In this document: positions 37,914-45,501 of the stretch, in pieces
Numbering within the stretch: position 1 is the first letter of the stretch
Layout of the letters: every line of letters starts with the position of its first letter
NCBI RefSeq assembly: GCF_900221005.1
Contig: NZ_OBQI01000001.1
Span: forward strand, 434,001-498,000
DNA: 64,000 nucleotides
Direction: 5' to 3'
Source of the DNA: Blastococcus aggregatus
GTDB taxonomy: Bacteria; Actinomycetota; Actinomycetes; Mycobacteriales; Geodermatophilaceae
Translations under genes and position numbers: made by a program
Notes under the pieces: generated by a model
The model's database searches: none
What the model was told of the DNA's origin: nothing
The model's input: only the letters and a program-made list of their open reading frames with translations

Positions 37914-39095
37914 GTGGACCGTGTCGAGGTACTGATCGTGGGCGCCGGCAATGCCGGCATCTCCCTGGCCGCGCGACTGCTGCGCGACGGCGCCGAGGGG
38001 GTGGCGATCGTGGCCGCCCAGCCGGTGCACCGGTACAAGCCGCTGCTCAACTACGTGGCCGGCGGCGAGGCCACGATGGCCGACCTCGAGCGCCCCATGG
38101 CCGACGTCGTGCCCGAGGGGTGCACCTGGATCCGCGACAGCGTCGAGTCCGTGGACGCCGAGGCCCTGACCGTGCGGACGCGGTCGGGCCGGACGCTGTC
38201 CTGCGCGACGCTGGTCCTGTGCCCCGGCCTGGAGGAGGACTGGGACGCGACCCCGGGCCTGCAGGCGGCCTACGCCGACGGGTGGGCCGCGTCGTCCTAC
38301 GTCCCCGGCAGCACCCCGACGGTGTGGCCGCGGCTGTCGTCACTGCGCGGCGGGTCGGTCGTCTTCACCGTGCCGCCGGAGCCGGCGTCGTGCGGGCCGA
38401 CCGCGCTGAAGCCGCTCCTCATGGCCTGCGACGCCTGGCGGCGGGCCGGCGTGCTGGGCGACCTCGACGTCCGCCTCGTCCTGCCCGGGCCCACCGCGAC
38501 CGGCGTGCCGCGGGCCGACGAGGTGCTGGAGCGGGCGTTCGCGGACTACGGCGTCGAGGTGCTCCGCGAGGCGCGGATCGAGCGGGTGGACCCCGACGCG
38601 CACACGCTCACCCTCGGCACGCGCGCCGGGCGCCGGGTGCTGGACGACGTCGCCTTCGCGCACGCCGTGCCGCACTACCGGGCACCGGGCTGGATCGCCG
38701 ACGCCGGGCTGGCCGCGCCGTCGTCGAGCCAGGTGGACGTCGATCCGTTCACCCTGCGCTCCCGGCGGCACGACTCGATCTGGGCGATCGGCGACGCCGC
38801 CGACGTCGCCACGCGCCCCTCGGGCGGGGCGCTGCGCAAGCAGGTGGCCGTGCTGAGCGCGAACCTGGCCGCGGTCGCCCGCGGGAAGGAGCTGCAGCGG
38901 TACGACGGCTACACGGTCATGCCGATCACCGTCAGCCGCCGGAGGCTGATGCTCGACGAGGTGGACCGCGACGGACGGCCCAGCCCGTCGGTGCCGCTGC
39001 TGGATCCGTTCGTGCCGCGTCGGTCCGCCTGGTTCTTCGACCGCTACGTGCTGCCGCAGGTCTACTTCCGGCGGATCCTGCGCGGCCGCGTCTGA
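37914..39095 (+). CDS. Sulfide:quinone oxidoreductase-like flavoprotein
   Basis: A 393-residue two-dinucleotide-fold flavoprotein. It has the FAD loop VLIVGAGNAGISLAARLL at the start, HRYKPLLNYVAGG, ATALVLCPG-like strand TLVLCPGLEEDWD, and IWAIGDAADVATRPSGGALRKQ near the C-terminus. It aligns with SQRs: one redox cysteine is present in PASCGPTALKP. The second, expected in the YTSCP-like segment, is replaced (YDGYTVMPITVS). Sulfide oxidation is thus doubtful; another quinone-linked substrate is possible. GTG at 37914 is the start. Confidence 0.8.
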   Translation: MDRVEVLIVGAGNAGISLAARLLRDGAEGVAIVAAQPVHRYKPLLNYVAGGEATMADLERPMADVVPEGCTWIRDSVESVDAEALTVRTRSGRTLSCATLVLCPGLEEDWDATPGLQAAYADGWAASSYVPGSTPTVWPRLSSLRGGSVVFTVPPEPASCGPTALKPLLMACDAWRRAGVLGDLDVRLVLPGPTATGVPRADEVLERAFADYGVEVLREARIERVDPDAHTLTLGTRAGRRVLDDVAFAHAVPHYRAPGWIADAGLAAPSSSQVDVDPFTLRSRRHDSIWAIGDAADVATRPSGGALRKQVAVLSANLAAVARGKELQRYDGYTVMPITVSRRRLMLDEVDRDGRPSPSVPLLDPFVPRRSAWFFDRYVLPQVYFRRILRGRV

Positions 39096-39098
39096 CCC

Positions 39099-39124
39099 GG
39101 CGCCCGGCTCGTCGGCCGGGCGCC
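39099..39124 (+). terminator. Hairpin after SQR-like gene
   Basis: A perfect 10-bp GC stem (39099-39108 with 39115-39124) around a 6-nt loop, three bases after the stop codon. Confidence 0.65.
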
Positions 39125-39265
39125 GGCCGGCGCCGTTCGGCATACTCCCTGGCCACGGCACCCTCGCGGTGCCCGCCGGGCGGGGCACGGGGGCGTGCCG
39201 CTGGGCGGTCGGTCGTCGGAGCGCCGGCTCCACCGCGTCGACGGTCCCCGGGAACGAGCGCGACC

Positions 39266-40147
39266 GTGTCCCACCCCAGCTCGTCCGGGCGCCGGGCGTT
39301 CCTGCTGCTGGCCGCCGCCGGTCTCGCCGCGGCCTGCGCGTCGCCGGCGGAGCCGCGCAACGCGCTTCGGGCGGCGCCTCCGACGAGCCCCGGCCCGGTT
39401 GCCACGCCGACGACGAGCGCGCCGCCGCCGAGCCCACCCGCCGTGCCGACGCGCGCCGACGTCGTCGCCCGGTACGCGGGGATGACGCCGACGGCGTTCG
39501 GGCTCGACGTGCCCGGGGTGGTGAACCGGCTGCCGACGTCGGAGCGGGTCGTGGCGCTGACCTTCGACGCGTGCGGCGGTGCGCGCGGCAGCGGCTACGA
39601 CGCCGCGCTGATCGAGACGCTGCGGGCGACCGGGACGCCCGCCACGCTCTTCCTGAACCAGCGGTGGATCGGCGCGCACCCCGACCTGGCCGCGGAGCTC
39701 GCCGCCGACCCGCTGTTCGAGCTGGCCAACCACGGCACGGTGCACCTGCCCCTGTCGGTGACCGGCGCCGCGGCCTACGGGATCGCCGGGACCACGGGTG
39801 CCGGGGAGGTGTTCGACGAGGTGGACGGCAACCGGCGGACGCTGACCGAGCTGACCGGTGCGGCCCCGCGGTTCTTCCGGTCCGGGACGGCGCACTACGA
39901 CGACGTCGCGGTCCGGATCGCCGGTGAGCTGGGTGAGACGGTGGTCAACTTCGACGTCAACGGCGACGCGGGTGCGACATCCTCGGCCCGTCAGGTGACC
40001 GCCGCGCTGCAGTCGGTCTCGCCCGGCTCGATCGTCATCGGCCACCTGAACCAGCCCACCGGCGGCACCGCCGCCGGCGTCGCTGCCGCCCTGCCGCGGC
40101 TCACCGCGGACGGCTTCCGCTTCGTGCGGTTGTCGGACTACCTCTAG
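39266..40147 (+). CDS. Tat-exported lipoprotein polysaccharide deacetylase
   Basis: A 293-residue protein. The signal has a twin arginine (SSSGRRAFLLLAAAGLAAAC) with lipobox ending at a Cys near residue 24, then a Pro/Thr linker of 40 residues. The NodB-type domain starts VVALTFDACGGARG (the metal Asp), with the HxxxH metal pair in ANHGTVHLP and FFRSGTAHYDD further on. It should remove acetyl groups from peptidoglycan or another glycan at the cell surface. GTG at 39266 is the first start giving the full signal. The stop shares CTAG with the convergent small gene. Confidence 0.87.
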   Translation: MSHPSSSGRRAFLLLAAAGLAAACASPAEPRNALRAAPPTSPGPVATPTTSAPPPSPPAVPTRADVVARYAGMTPTAFGLDVPGVVNRLPTSERVVALTFDACGGARGSGYDAALIETLRATGTPATLFLNQRWIGAHPDLAAELAADPLFELANHGTVHLPLSVTGAAAYGIAGTTGAGEVFDEVDGNRRTLTELTGAAPRFFRSGTAHYDDVAVRIAGELGETVVNFDVNGDAGATSSARQVTAALQSVSPGSIVIGHLNQPTGGTAAGVAAALPRLTADGFRFVRLSDYL

Positions 40148-40386
40148 GCCTCGGCCGACTCGGGATCCTGCCCGAGGTCTTTCGCCACCATCTCGAGCGC
40201 GTCCCAGGTGCCGATCCACGTCTGGTCGTACAAGCGCCACATCGTCCGGCGTTGTTGCGGACTCATGGCCTTCATCCGCTCGATCCGCTCGCGCAGGAGC
40301 ACCTCGTCATCCGCGGGTGCCGTGTCCTCGAAGAGCAACCAGTTCTGCGCGGCGTACGTCAGGCGATCGAGGTGGTCATCAGGCAC
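40144..40386 (-). CDS. Hypothetical 80-residue protein
   Basis: A mostly helical, acidic small protein (DDHLDRLTYAAQNWLL, then RIERMKAMSPQQRRTMWRLY, WDALEMVAKDL). GTG at 40386 has AGGA seven bases upstream. No family recognised. It is the last host gene before the island, and its codon use matches the core genes. Confidence 0.65.
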   Translation of the reverse strand: MPDDHLDRLTYAAQNWLLFEDTAPADDEVLLRERIERMKAMSPQQRRTMWRLYDQTWIGTWDALEMVAKDLGQDPESAEA

Positions 40387-40500
40387 GCGGTCATCCTGCC
40401 CGTTCCGGGCGCCACGGACGGTGAGGTGCCCGTGCCCGGAGGGATCCTGGGGACCGGCTACCGCTCGTGAGCGACAGACTGCGTGGACTCGACGTGTCAG

Positions 40501-40515
40501 ACGTTGAAGCGGAAC
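40501..40515 (+). repeat. attL: displaced copy of the ychF 3' end
   Basis: ACGTTGAAGCGGAAC, identical to 52020-52034. On the minus strand it still encodes the ychF ending FRFNV, followed by TGA, as expected if the original chromosomal 3' end was displaced to the far side of the island by integration. Confidence 0.75.
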
Positions 40516-40615
40516 GTTCCCTGCGTGATTGAGCGATCTTGAGCATGACTGAAAACCCTCGTTGACCTGCGCTTTCGCCGTTGGCTGATGTTGGTGGTCG
40601 ACGGCCTCAAATGAA

Positions 40616-40634
40616 ATTCTTGTGGACTGAGTGT
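40616..40634 (+). repeat. 19-bp direct repeat, left copy
   Basis: ATTCTTGTGGACTGAGTGT, identical to 51950-51968 near the other end of the island and in the same orientation. Each copy lies 50-100 bp inside the end repeat, a position that suits arm-type integrase binding sites. Confidence 0.7.
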
Positions 40635-40784
40635 TGCCTGACGTCCACGCGCTCGGGCGTGTCGCAGAGCGTCTTGAGGCGGGCACATCCGCACTCTCCG
40701 TGACGGTCGCGACGTCTCCCCCAAAGGCCATGGGCGCAGGTACTCGCTGGCAATGTGCCCGTCGGTAGACGGGCTGCGGGGGGC

Positions 40785-43700
40785 TCACCGTCCCATACGC
40801 GGTCCGGCACCCGGACGTGGTCCGAGGCTCGACGGTGGCGGTGGCGGTGGCACATGGACGGGCCACTCGTTCGGGGTTCTCCGAACGTCGCCTGCTCGGC
40901 GGGCAGTCCGCTCGGCGTTCCGTCGGCGGGCACGCCACGCGTCGTGCTCATGGGCGAGCCGCTCGGCAGGCTGCGCCTGGGCCGGTTCGGCGGCGGGGAT
41001 GGCGAGGTGTTCGGCCCGGAGGGTGGCGATGCGTGCCCGGGCGTCGGTGAGCTCCTGCCGGGTGGCGGCGATGTCTCGGTCCAGCTCGGCGAGCCGCGCC
41101 TCGAGCTCGGGGGTCCAGGCGGCTGGTTCCAATCCTCGGAGTCGCTGGTCGCGTTGGCCGTGGGCCTCGGCCAGCGCGGACCGGGCCTGCTCGTGCTGCT
41201 GCCGTGCGGCGTCGGCGGCGGCGCCCTGGGCGCCGTGCTCGGGGTGGGCGGCTTCGGCGGCGCGCTGAGCGGAGGTGTCGAGTGCCGCCCACAGCGCTGG
41301 TCGGTCATCGAACCAGCCGGCCAGGCGCGCAAGCTCCTTCGCATCGCTGGGCAGGGAGGAAACGTGGGCGCGCCATCGGTCGGCCCAGTCGGCGAGCTGC
41401 TCGCCGGCGCGGGCGACCGCGCCCCGGCGCAGCCCGAGCCGGCCGGGCCCGTCGAGCACGACCTTCGCCGCCGCGCGGGCGGCCCCGCGTTCGCCGTCCC
41501 AGGAGCCCAGCAGTCTGTCGCGGATCCGGTCGGCCTCGGTGGCGACCGCGGCCGCGCTGGCCTGGGCCCGCTGGTGGGCCTGCTGGGCGGCGATCGCCGC
41601 CCGCTCCCGGGCGGCCCCCAACCTCGCGAGTTCGCCGGCGTGGGGAGCTTCGAGCGCGACTACCTCTCGCAGCTGGTCGCGCTGCGGCTGCCAGAAGGCC
41701 AGCCGGTCCAGGCAGTTCTGCTCGACGGTCCACGCCCGATGCAGGTCCGCCACGACGTGCTCCAGGGGACGAGGTGCGGCGTAGCGGGCGGCCTCGGCGG
41801 CGGCCTGTTCAGCAGCGTGGGAGGGGCCGAGGTCGGCGCGGTCACGGGCGAAGACAGCGACCCACTGCTCACGAGCCTCGTCCACGTTGGCGGCGACCAG
41901 GTGGGCGGTGTTGGCGGTCCGGCCGCGGGTCATCCCCACGTACGCCGACGCCGCCCCGGTGCGCTCCCCAACCACCAGGTGCGTGGCAGTGACCGTCTCC
42001 CCCTGCACCCCGTGCGCGGTGCTCGCGTAAGCCAGATCCACGTGCGCGGTGACGTAGTCGGCGGGCAGCACCCGCGTCCCTTGCGGGTCCGGGGTGACAC
42101 CGCCGGGAACGTCCCCGCTGGCAGGGCCGGCGGGGGTGACAAGCAGCGCGCCGCTTCGGCCGACGGCGGTGACGGTCCAGATGTCGCGGTTGGCCACGCC
42201 CAGGTCGCGGTCGTTGCGGCGGGTGGCGATCCGGTCCCCGACGCCGATCCGCTGCCCGGCCCCGGTGATGGCGACGCGCTGGTCGTCGACGCGGCCGTCG
42301 GCGGCCAGCCGGTCGCGGATGGCGGCGTTGAGGTCGGCGGCCTGCTCGCGCGTGTTCACCACCACCGCCACGGACTCGCCGCGGCGGTGGTGGCCGGCGG
42401 CGGCCGCCGCGATCGCATCCTGCAGCGCGGTCGCATCCGGGTGCAGCCGGATCTGCCCGCGCGCCAGCAGCGCGTCGAAGACCGCGGCGGGGTCGGCGCC
42501 GGTGCGCATGGCCAGGGTCAGGTCCGCGTACTCGGTGTCGGGCAGCACCAGGCCGGCGTCGCTGCGGGTGAAGCGATGCACCGCCTCGAGTGTCAGGTGT
42601 GCCGCCGGGTCGACTGCGTCGGCGGCAAGGTCCAGGACGCCGCCGCGGCCGACCGCGGCCAGTTGGTGCCGGTCGCCGAGCAGCGCCACCCGCACCTGGC
42701 ATTCGTCGGCGACGGTGAGCAGGGCGCGGGCGGTGTCCTGGTCCAGCATCCCGGCCTCGTCGACGACCAGCAGATCCCCCGGACGCAGCCGCGCCCCCGC
42801 CTCCGTCGGGCCGGCGTAGACCCGGCCGGTGACCGGATCGGTGTCGCCGGTCGCGAGCCGGGTCCAGGCGCCGTCGGCGTTCCACCGCCAGCCGTGCTGG
42901 TAGGCGAGGGACGCCGCCGACCCGGCCGCCGCGCCCACCTCCGCGGCGGCGACCTTGGCGGCCTTCAGCGTCGGGGTGACCACCACCATCCCGCGGCCCT
43001 GGTCGTGGAGCAGGGCCCGGGTGGCGGCCAGGGTGGTGGTCTTGCCCGCGCCGGCCGCACCCTCCACCACGGCCAGCGGCCGGTCGCCGGACAGCGCGGC
43101 GACCGCCGCTGACTGGCCGGCATCCAGCCTCGCGCCGCCGCCCGGGAGGCCGACCGGCAGTGTCAGGCCCGCGTCCGGTCCGCCGGTCGCGGCGCGGGCG
43201 GCGAGCCGGGCGGTCAGGTCGGCCTCGACCTCGAGCACCAGCTGCGACGTCCAGGCCCGGAGGTGCTCGGGCACCCCGTCGCGGTCCAGCAGCGGCAGGC
43301 AGCGGTCCATCGCGCGGGCGGTGAGGTCCTCGGCCAGCTCGAAACGCATTGCCGCCCCGGCGACGACGCCCGCGGCGGCGATCAGCCGCTCGACCTCGCC
43401 GCGGACGTCGGCGGCGTTCCACGCCGACCGGCCGGCCGCGAGCCGGGCCAGCGTGCGCTGCACCAGCTGGTCTCGGTCGAGGGCACCGACCGGGGTGGGC
43501 GTCAGGTCCACGGGGCCGGCCGGGTCGCGGTAGCCCAGGTCGTACACCCTCGTCCGCCAGCGTTCCGCCACGTTCGTCCCCGGCTGCGGGGTCACCTTGT
43601 CCGGGCGGCCGTCGGCCCAGGCGCGGGCGTCCCACGCGCGCCGCAGCGCCGGGCCGGGGCGTTCGCCGGGGTGCGTGGCGGTCCATTCGGCTTCGTAGCG

Positions 43701-44459
43701 GTCCACATTCCGGGCGATCTGCGCATGCCGTGCGCTGAACGGGCCGGCATAGTCGGCGAGCTCCTGTATTTCTCCAGTAGCGTCCTTCGTGTAGCCGTGC
43801 GCGGCGAAGGCGGCGTTCAATTCCGGGTCACACGCCATCGCCGCATGCCCGATGCCATTGATCGCCCCGAGCGAGTCCCGGACCCCGACGGTGTGCAGGC
43901 CTCGCCATTTCCCGGCGGCGAACACTCGGGACAGGATCTGCAGGTGCAGATGCCAGTGCGGATCGTTGGCGCGGGAGGTGTAGTGCCGCACCGTCGCCGC
44001 CTCAAGCACCTCCAGCGGCACCTGCACCTGCCCGCCGCGCGGGCCGACCCTGGTGGTGGCGTGCTGCGAAAGCCAGCCGATGATCTGCCCGGCCGCCCGG
44101 TCCTGCGCCGCCTCGTACGCGGCGGCGATGTCCGGATGCAGCGCGGCGGCCAGCGACCAGGTCTTCGGGCCGTTGACCACCACCTCGACGAACCGCACCG
44201 CCCGGTCGTCGTCGCGCAGCCGCCCCCGCGGCTGGCCGGTGTCCGGGTCACGGCCGGCGACCCAGGTCTCGTATCCATCGCCGGTCAGCGGGACCAGGTC
44301 GGCCACGCGGGCATCGGTGGCGGTGAAGCGGCGGGCGAACCCTGTCCCCTCGGCCAGGTAGTAGTCATCGGCCCGCCCCCGGTCGGCCTCCACATAGGCA
44401 CGGGCGGCGGCCGGGTCGCCGACGTACACCTTCATTCCGCCGTGCATTTCCAACGCCAC
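40785..44459 (-). CDS. MobF-type conjugative relaxase-helicase (TrwC/TraI-like)
   Basis: A 1224-residue protein. The relaxase domain (residues 1-350) begins near MKVYVGD, has paired tyrosines YY at 33-34 and the three-histidine metal motif HWHLH near residue 180. The helicase part has Walker A VEGAAGAGKTTT (about 480), Walker B LLVVDEAGMLD and AYASTAHGVQGETV (about 810). The last 300 residues are Ala/Gln-rich helices. It would nick and unwind the element at oriT for transfer. The start is uncertain: GTG at 44459, ATG at 44447 or 44435. No coupling protein is encoded in the window. Confidence 0.92.
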   Translation of the reverse strand: MALEMHGGMKVYVGDPAAARAYVEADRGRADDYYLAEGTGFARRFTATDARVADLVPLTGDGYETWVAGRDPDTGQPRGRLRDDDRAVRFVEVVVNGPKTWSLAAALHPDIAAAYEAAQDRAAGQIIGWLSQHATTRVGPRGGQVQVPLEVLEAATVRHYTSRANDPHWHLHLQILSRVFAAGKWRGLHTVGVRDSLGAINGIGHAAMACDPELNAAFAAHGYTKDATGEIQELADYAGPFSARHAQIARNVDRYEAEWTATHPGERPGPALRRAWDARAWADGRPDKVTPQPGTNVAERWRTRVYDLGYRDPAGPVDLTPTPVGALDRDQLVQRTLARLAAGRSAWNAADVRGEVERLIAAAGVVAGAAMRFELAEDLTARAMDRCLPLLDRDGVPEHLRAWTSQLVLEVEADLTARLAARAATGGPDAGLTLPVGLPGGGARLDAGQSAAVAALSGDRPLAVVEGAAGAGKTTTLAATRALLHDQGRGMVVVTPTLKAAKVAAAEVGAAAGSAASLAYQHGWRWNADGAWTRLATGDTDPVTGRVYAGPTEAGARLRPGDLLVVDEAGMLDQDTARALLTVADECQVRVALLGDRHQLAAVGRGGVLDLAADAVDPAAHLTLEAVHRFTRSDAGLVLPDTEYADLTLAMRTGADPAAVFDALLARGQIRLHPDATALQDAIAAAAAGHHRRGESVAVVVNTREQAADLNAAIRDRLAADGRVDDQRVAITGAGQRIGVGDRIATRRNDRDLGVANRDIWTVTAVGRSGALLVTPAGPASGDVPGGVTPDPQGTRVLPADYVTAHVDLAYASTAHGVQGETVTATHLVVGERTGAASAYVGMTRGRTANTAHLVAANVDEAREQWVAVFARDRADLGPSHAAEQAAAEAARYAAPRPLEHVVADLHRAWTVEQNCLDRLAFWQPQRDQLREVVALEAPHAGELARLGAARERAAIAAQQAHQRAQASAAAVATEADRIRDRLLGSWDGERGAARAAAKVVLDGPGRLGLRRGAVARAGEQLADWADRWRAHVSSLPSDAKELARLAGWFDDRPALWAALDTSAQRAAEAAHPEHGAQGAAADAARQQHEQARSALAEAHGQRDQRLRGLEPAAWTPELEARLAELDRDIAATRQELTDARARIATLRAEHLAIPAAEPAQAQPAERLAHEHDAWRARRRNAERTARRAGDVRRTPNEWPVHVPPPPPPSSLGPRPGAGPRMGR

Positions 44460-44498
44460 CCAATAATGACCAACAGGTCACCCCTAGAAACGGCGATG

Positions 44499-44538
44499 GG
44501 CCCCGCGAAGCGGGGCCCGACCTACCTCCCGAAGGTAG
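44499..44538. promoter_or_regulatory. Paired hairpins upstream of relaxase (candidate oriT region)
   Basis: A perfect 9-bp stem at 44499-44507/44511-44519 with a 3-nt loop is followed by a 6-bp stem at 44522-44527/44533-44538. They lie 40-80 bp upstream of the relaxase start and next to a tandem repeat array, where MobF origins of transfer are often found. The structures are seen; the oriT role is inferred. Confidence 0.4.
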
Positions 44539-44544
44539 CATGCG

Positions 44545-44648
44545 TGCCGTCTCCTGGGGGGATTCTCTGATGCCGTCTCCTGGGGGGATTCTCTGATGCC
44601 GTCTCCTGGGGGGATCCTCTGATGCCGTCTCCTGGGGGGATCCTCTGA
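44545..44648 (+). repeat. Four tandem 26-bp repeats
   Basis: Units at 44545, 44571, 44597 and 44623, each beginning TGCCGTCTCCTGGGGGGAT and ending CTCTGA. Units 1-2 read GATT and units 3-4 read GATC at one position; otherwise they are identical. No spacers occur between units, so this is not a CRISPR array. Iteron-like protein-binding sites for transfer or replication are the likeliest use. Confidence 0.85.
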
Positions 44649-44725
44649 TGCGGCAGGGTAAGCCGACCTGAGTCGATGCACGAGAAGCCGAAGTTGGATT
44701 TGACCTGAGGGCCAATGATCGTTGA

Positions 44726-44914
44726 ATGGTTGGAACATCGACGGACCTCAAGATCACAGTCGCCGAGTACATCGACTGGTTCAACCACATACGGCTGCAC
44801 GGTGATATCGGGCTCGTCCCACCCGCCGAGCACGAGGACAACCACTACCGCCGCAACCCCCGCCCCGACACAAGTCAGTTCACAGCCTCCACTAAACCCA
44901 GCGCGGGACACTGA
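44726..44914 (+). pseudogene. IS3-family transposase, C-terminal remnant
   Basis: Only the last 62 codons remain. YIDWFNHIRLHGDIGLVPPA, followed by a HYRR region, is the end of the IS3-type DDE integrase core. The catalytic D, D and first part are missing. A short frame to its left is unrelated, so the element was truncated by deletion. Confidence 0.75.
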
Positions 44915-45090
44915 GCGCCCTTCACCAAGGTTGCCGGTCGGCTCGTCGGCCAGCCGGCTGGGCCGGTCGAGCCAGTGTGCGGACGATGGTGACGCACTGC
45001 CTCTCCCCGCCCGATAGCGTCCGGGCGATGACGTCCGATCTGAACTCAAGCCCTACGGCCGCCAGCGCCCCCACTGCAGCCGTCTCACTG
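44915..45090 (-). pseudogene. ABC transporter ATPase remnant (MacB/LolD-like)
   Basis: On the minus strand, GALAAVGLEF and LSGGERQCVTIVRTLARP (ABC signature) are followed, after a frameshift near 44950-44990, by RLADEPTGNLGEG (Walker B and D-loop). The rest of the protein is absent on both sides. It is a decayed fragment of an exporter ATPase, perhaps once part of the cargo cluster. Confidence 0.7.
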
Positions 45091-45245
45091 GACCCTTCGG
45101 ACAGTCTGGATAGCGCAGACCCATGTGCACGTCCTCTCGGGCGCCGAGCACCCGAAGCGCTCGCTGGCGTGCTGGCAGCGCTGGTGGCAGAAGCGTCAAG
45201 TTCTCGCCTCACCCGCCGCTTCTGATACCGAGGGCATCCGGAACC

Positions 45246-45275
45246 TTGCGGTCCGTATCGTGGGCGCGCTAGCTT
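45246..45275 (+). promoter_or_regulatory. Candidate promoter ahead of the MFS gene
   Basis: TTGCGG at 45246-45251 and TAGCTT at 45270-45275 with an 18-bp spacer, in a gene-poor AT-richer stretch. It would give a leader of about 215 nt before the MFS start, containing the short frame at 45352. Confidence 0.4.
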
Positions 45276-45351
45276 CCTAGACATTCCTCCCACGGGGGCG
45301 AACTCGTCGCTTCTAGTCGCGCGCGCAGCCGTCAGCAGTATGGGGGGTGAC

Positions 45352-45501
45352 ATGTGGGCCACAGGCGGCACATCCCAGAGGGCCTGCGGCTGGATCCACA
45401 TACCTGACGGAGAGCACATTCCCCGCCCCTGTGCGACCTCCGCCGCCCAGCTTCGGACCTCGCCAGCCCGACTTGCGGGCTACGAAGGACGCGTGAGATG
45501 A
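45352..45501 (+). CDS. Possible 49-residue small protein coupled to the MFS gene
   Basis: The ATG at 45352 (or in-frame ATG at 45340) follows GGGGGGTGA and the frame ends in TGA overlapping the MFS ATG (ATGA). The sequence contains CGWIHIPDGEHIPRPC, with two cysteines and two histidines. It matches nothing I recognise. It may be a leader, a small accessory protein, or chance. The case rests on the stop/start overlap and the purine-rich site. Confidence 0.3.
   Translation: MWATGGTSQRACGWIHIPDGEHIPRPCATSAAQLRTSPARLAGYEGRVR

Larger units (their letters stand above)
40387..40784. other. Gene-free left end of the island
   Basis: About 400 bp between the host hypothetical gene and the relaxase stop, with no convincing coding sequence. 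It holds the left copy of the ychF-end repeat (40501-40515) and a 19-bp repeat (40616-40634) also found inside the integrase gene. It is visibly more AT-rich than the flanks. Confidence 0.6.

Noticed and set aside
39125-39265. Riboswitch (c-di-AMP type) upstream of the polysaccharide deacetylase
   Set aside because: The leader is GC-rich with stems, but I could not match the conserved core of any known riboswitch.
40497-40724. Minus-strand frame ending FRFNV as a truncated ychF gene
   Set aside because: Only the last five codons match YchF; the rest is unrelated. It is best read as the displaced attachment site.
44545-44648. Tandem 26-bp repeats as a CRISPR array
   Set aside because: The units are directly adjacent with no unique spacers and no cas genes are present.
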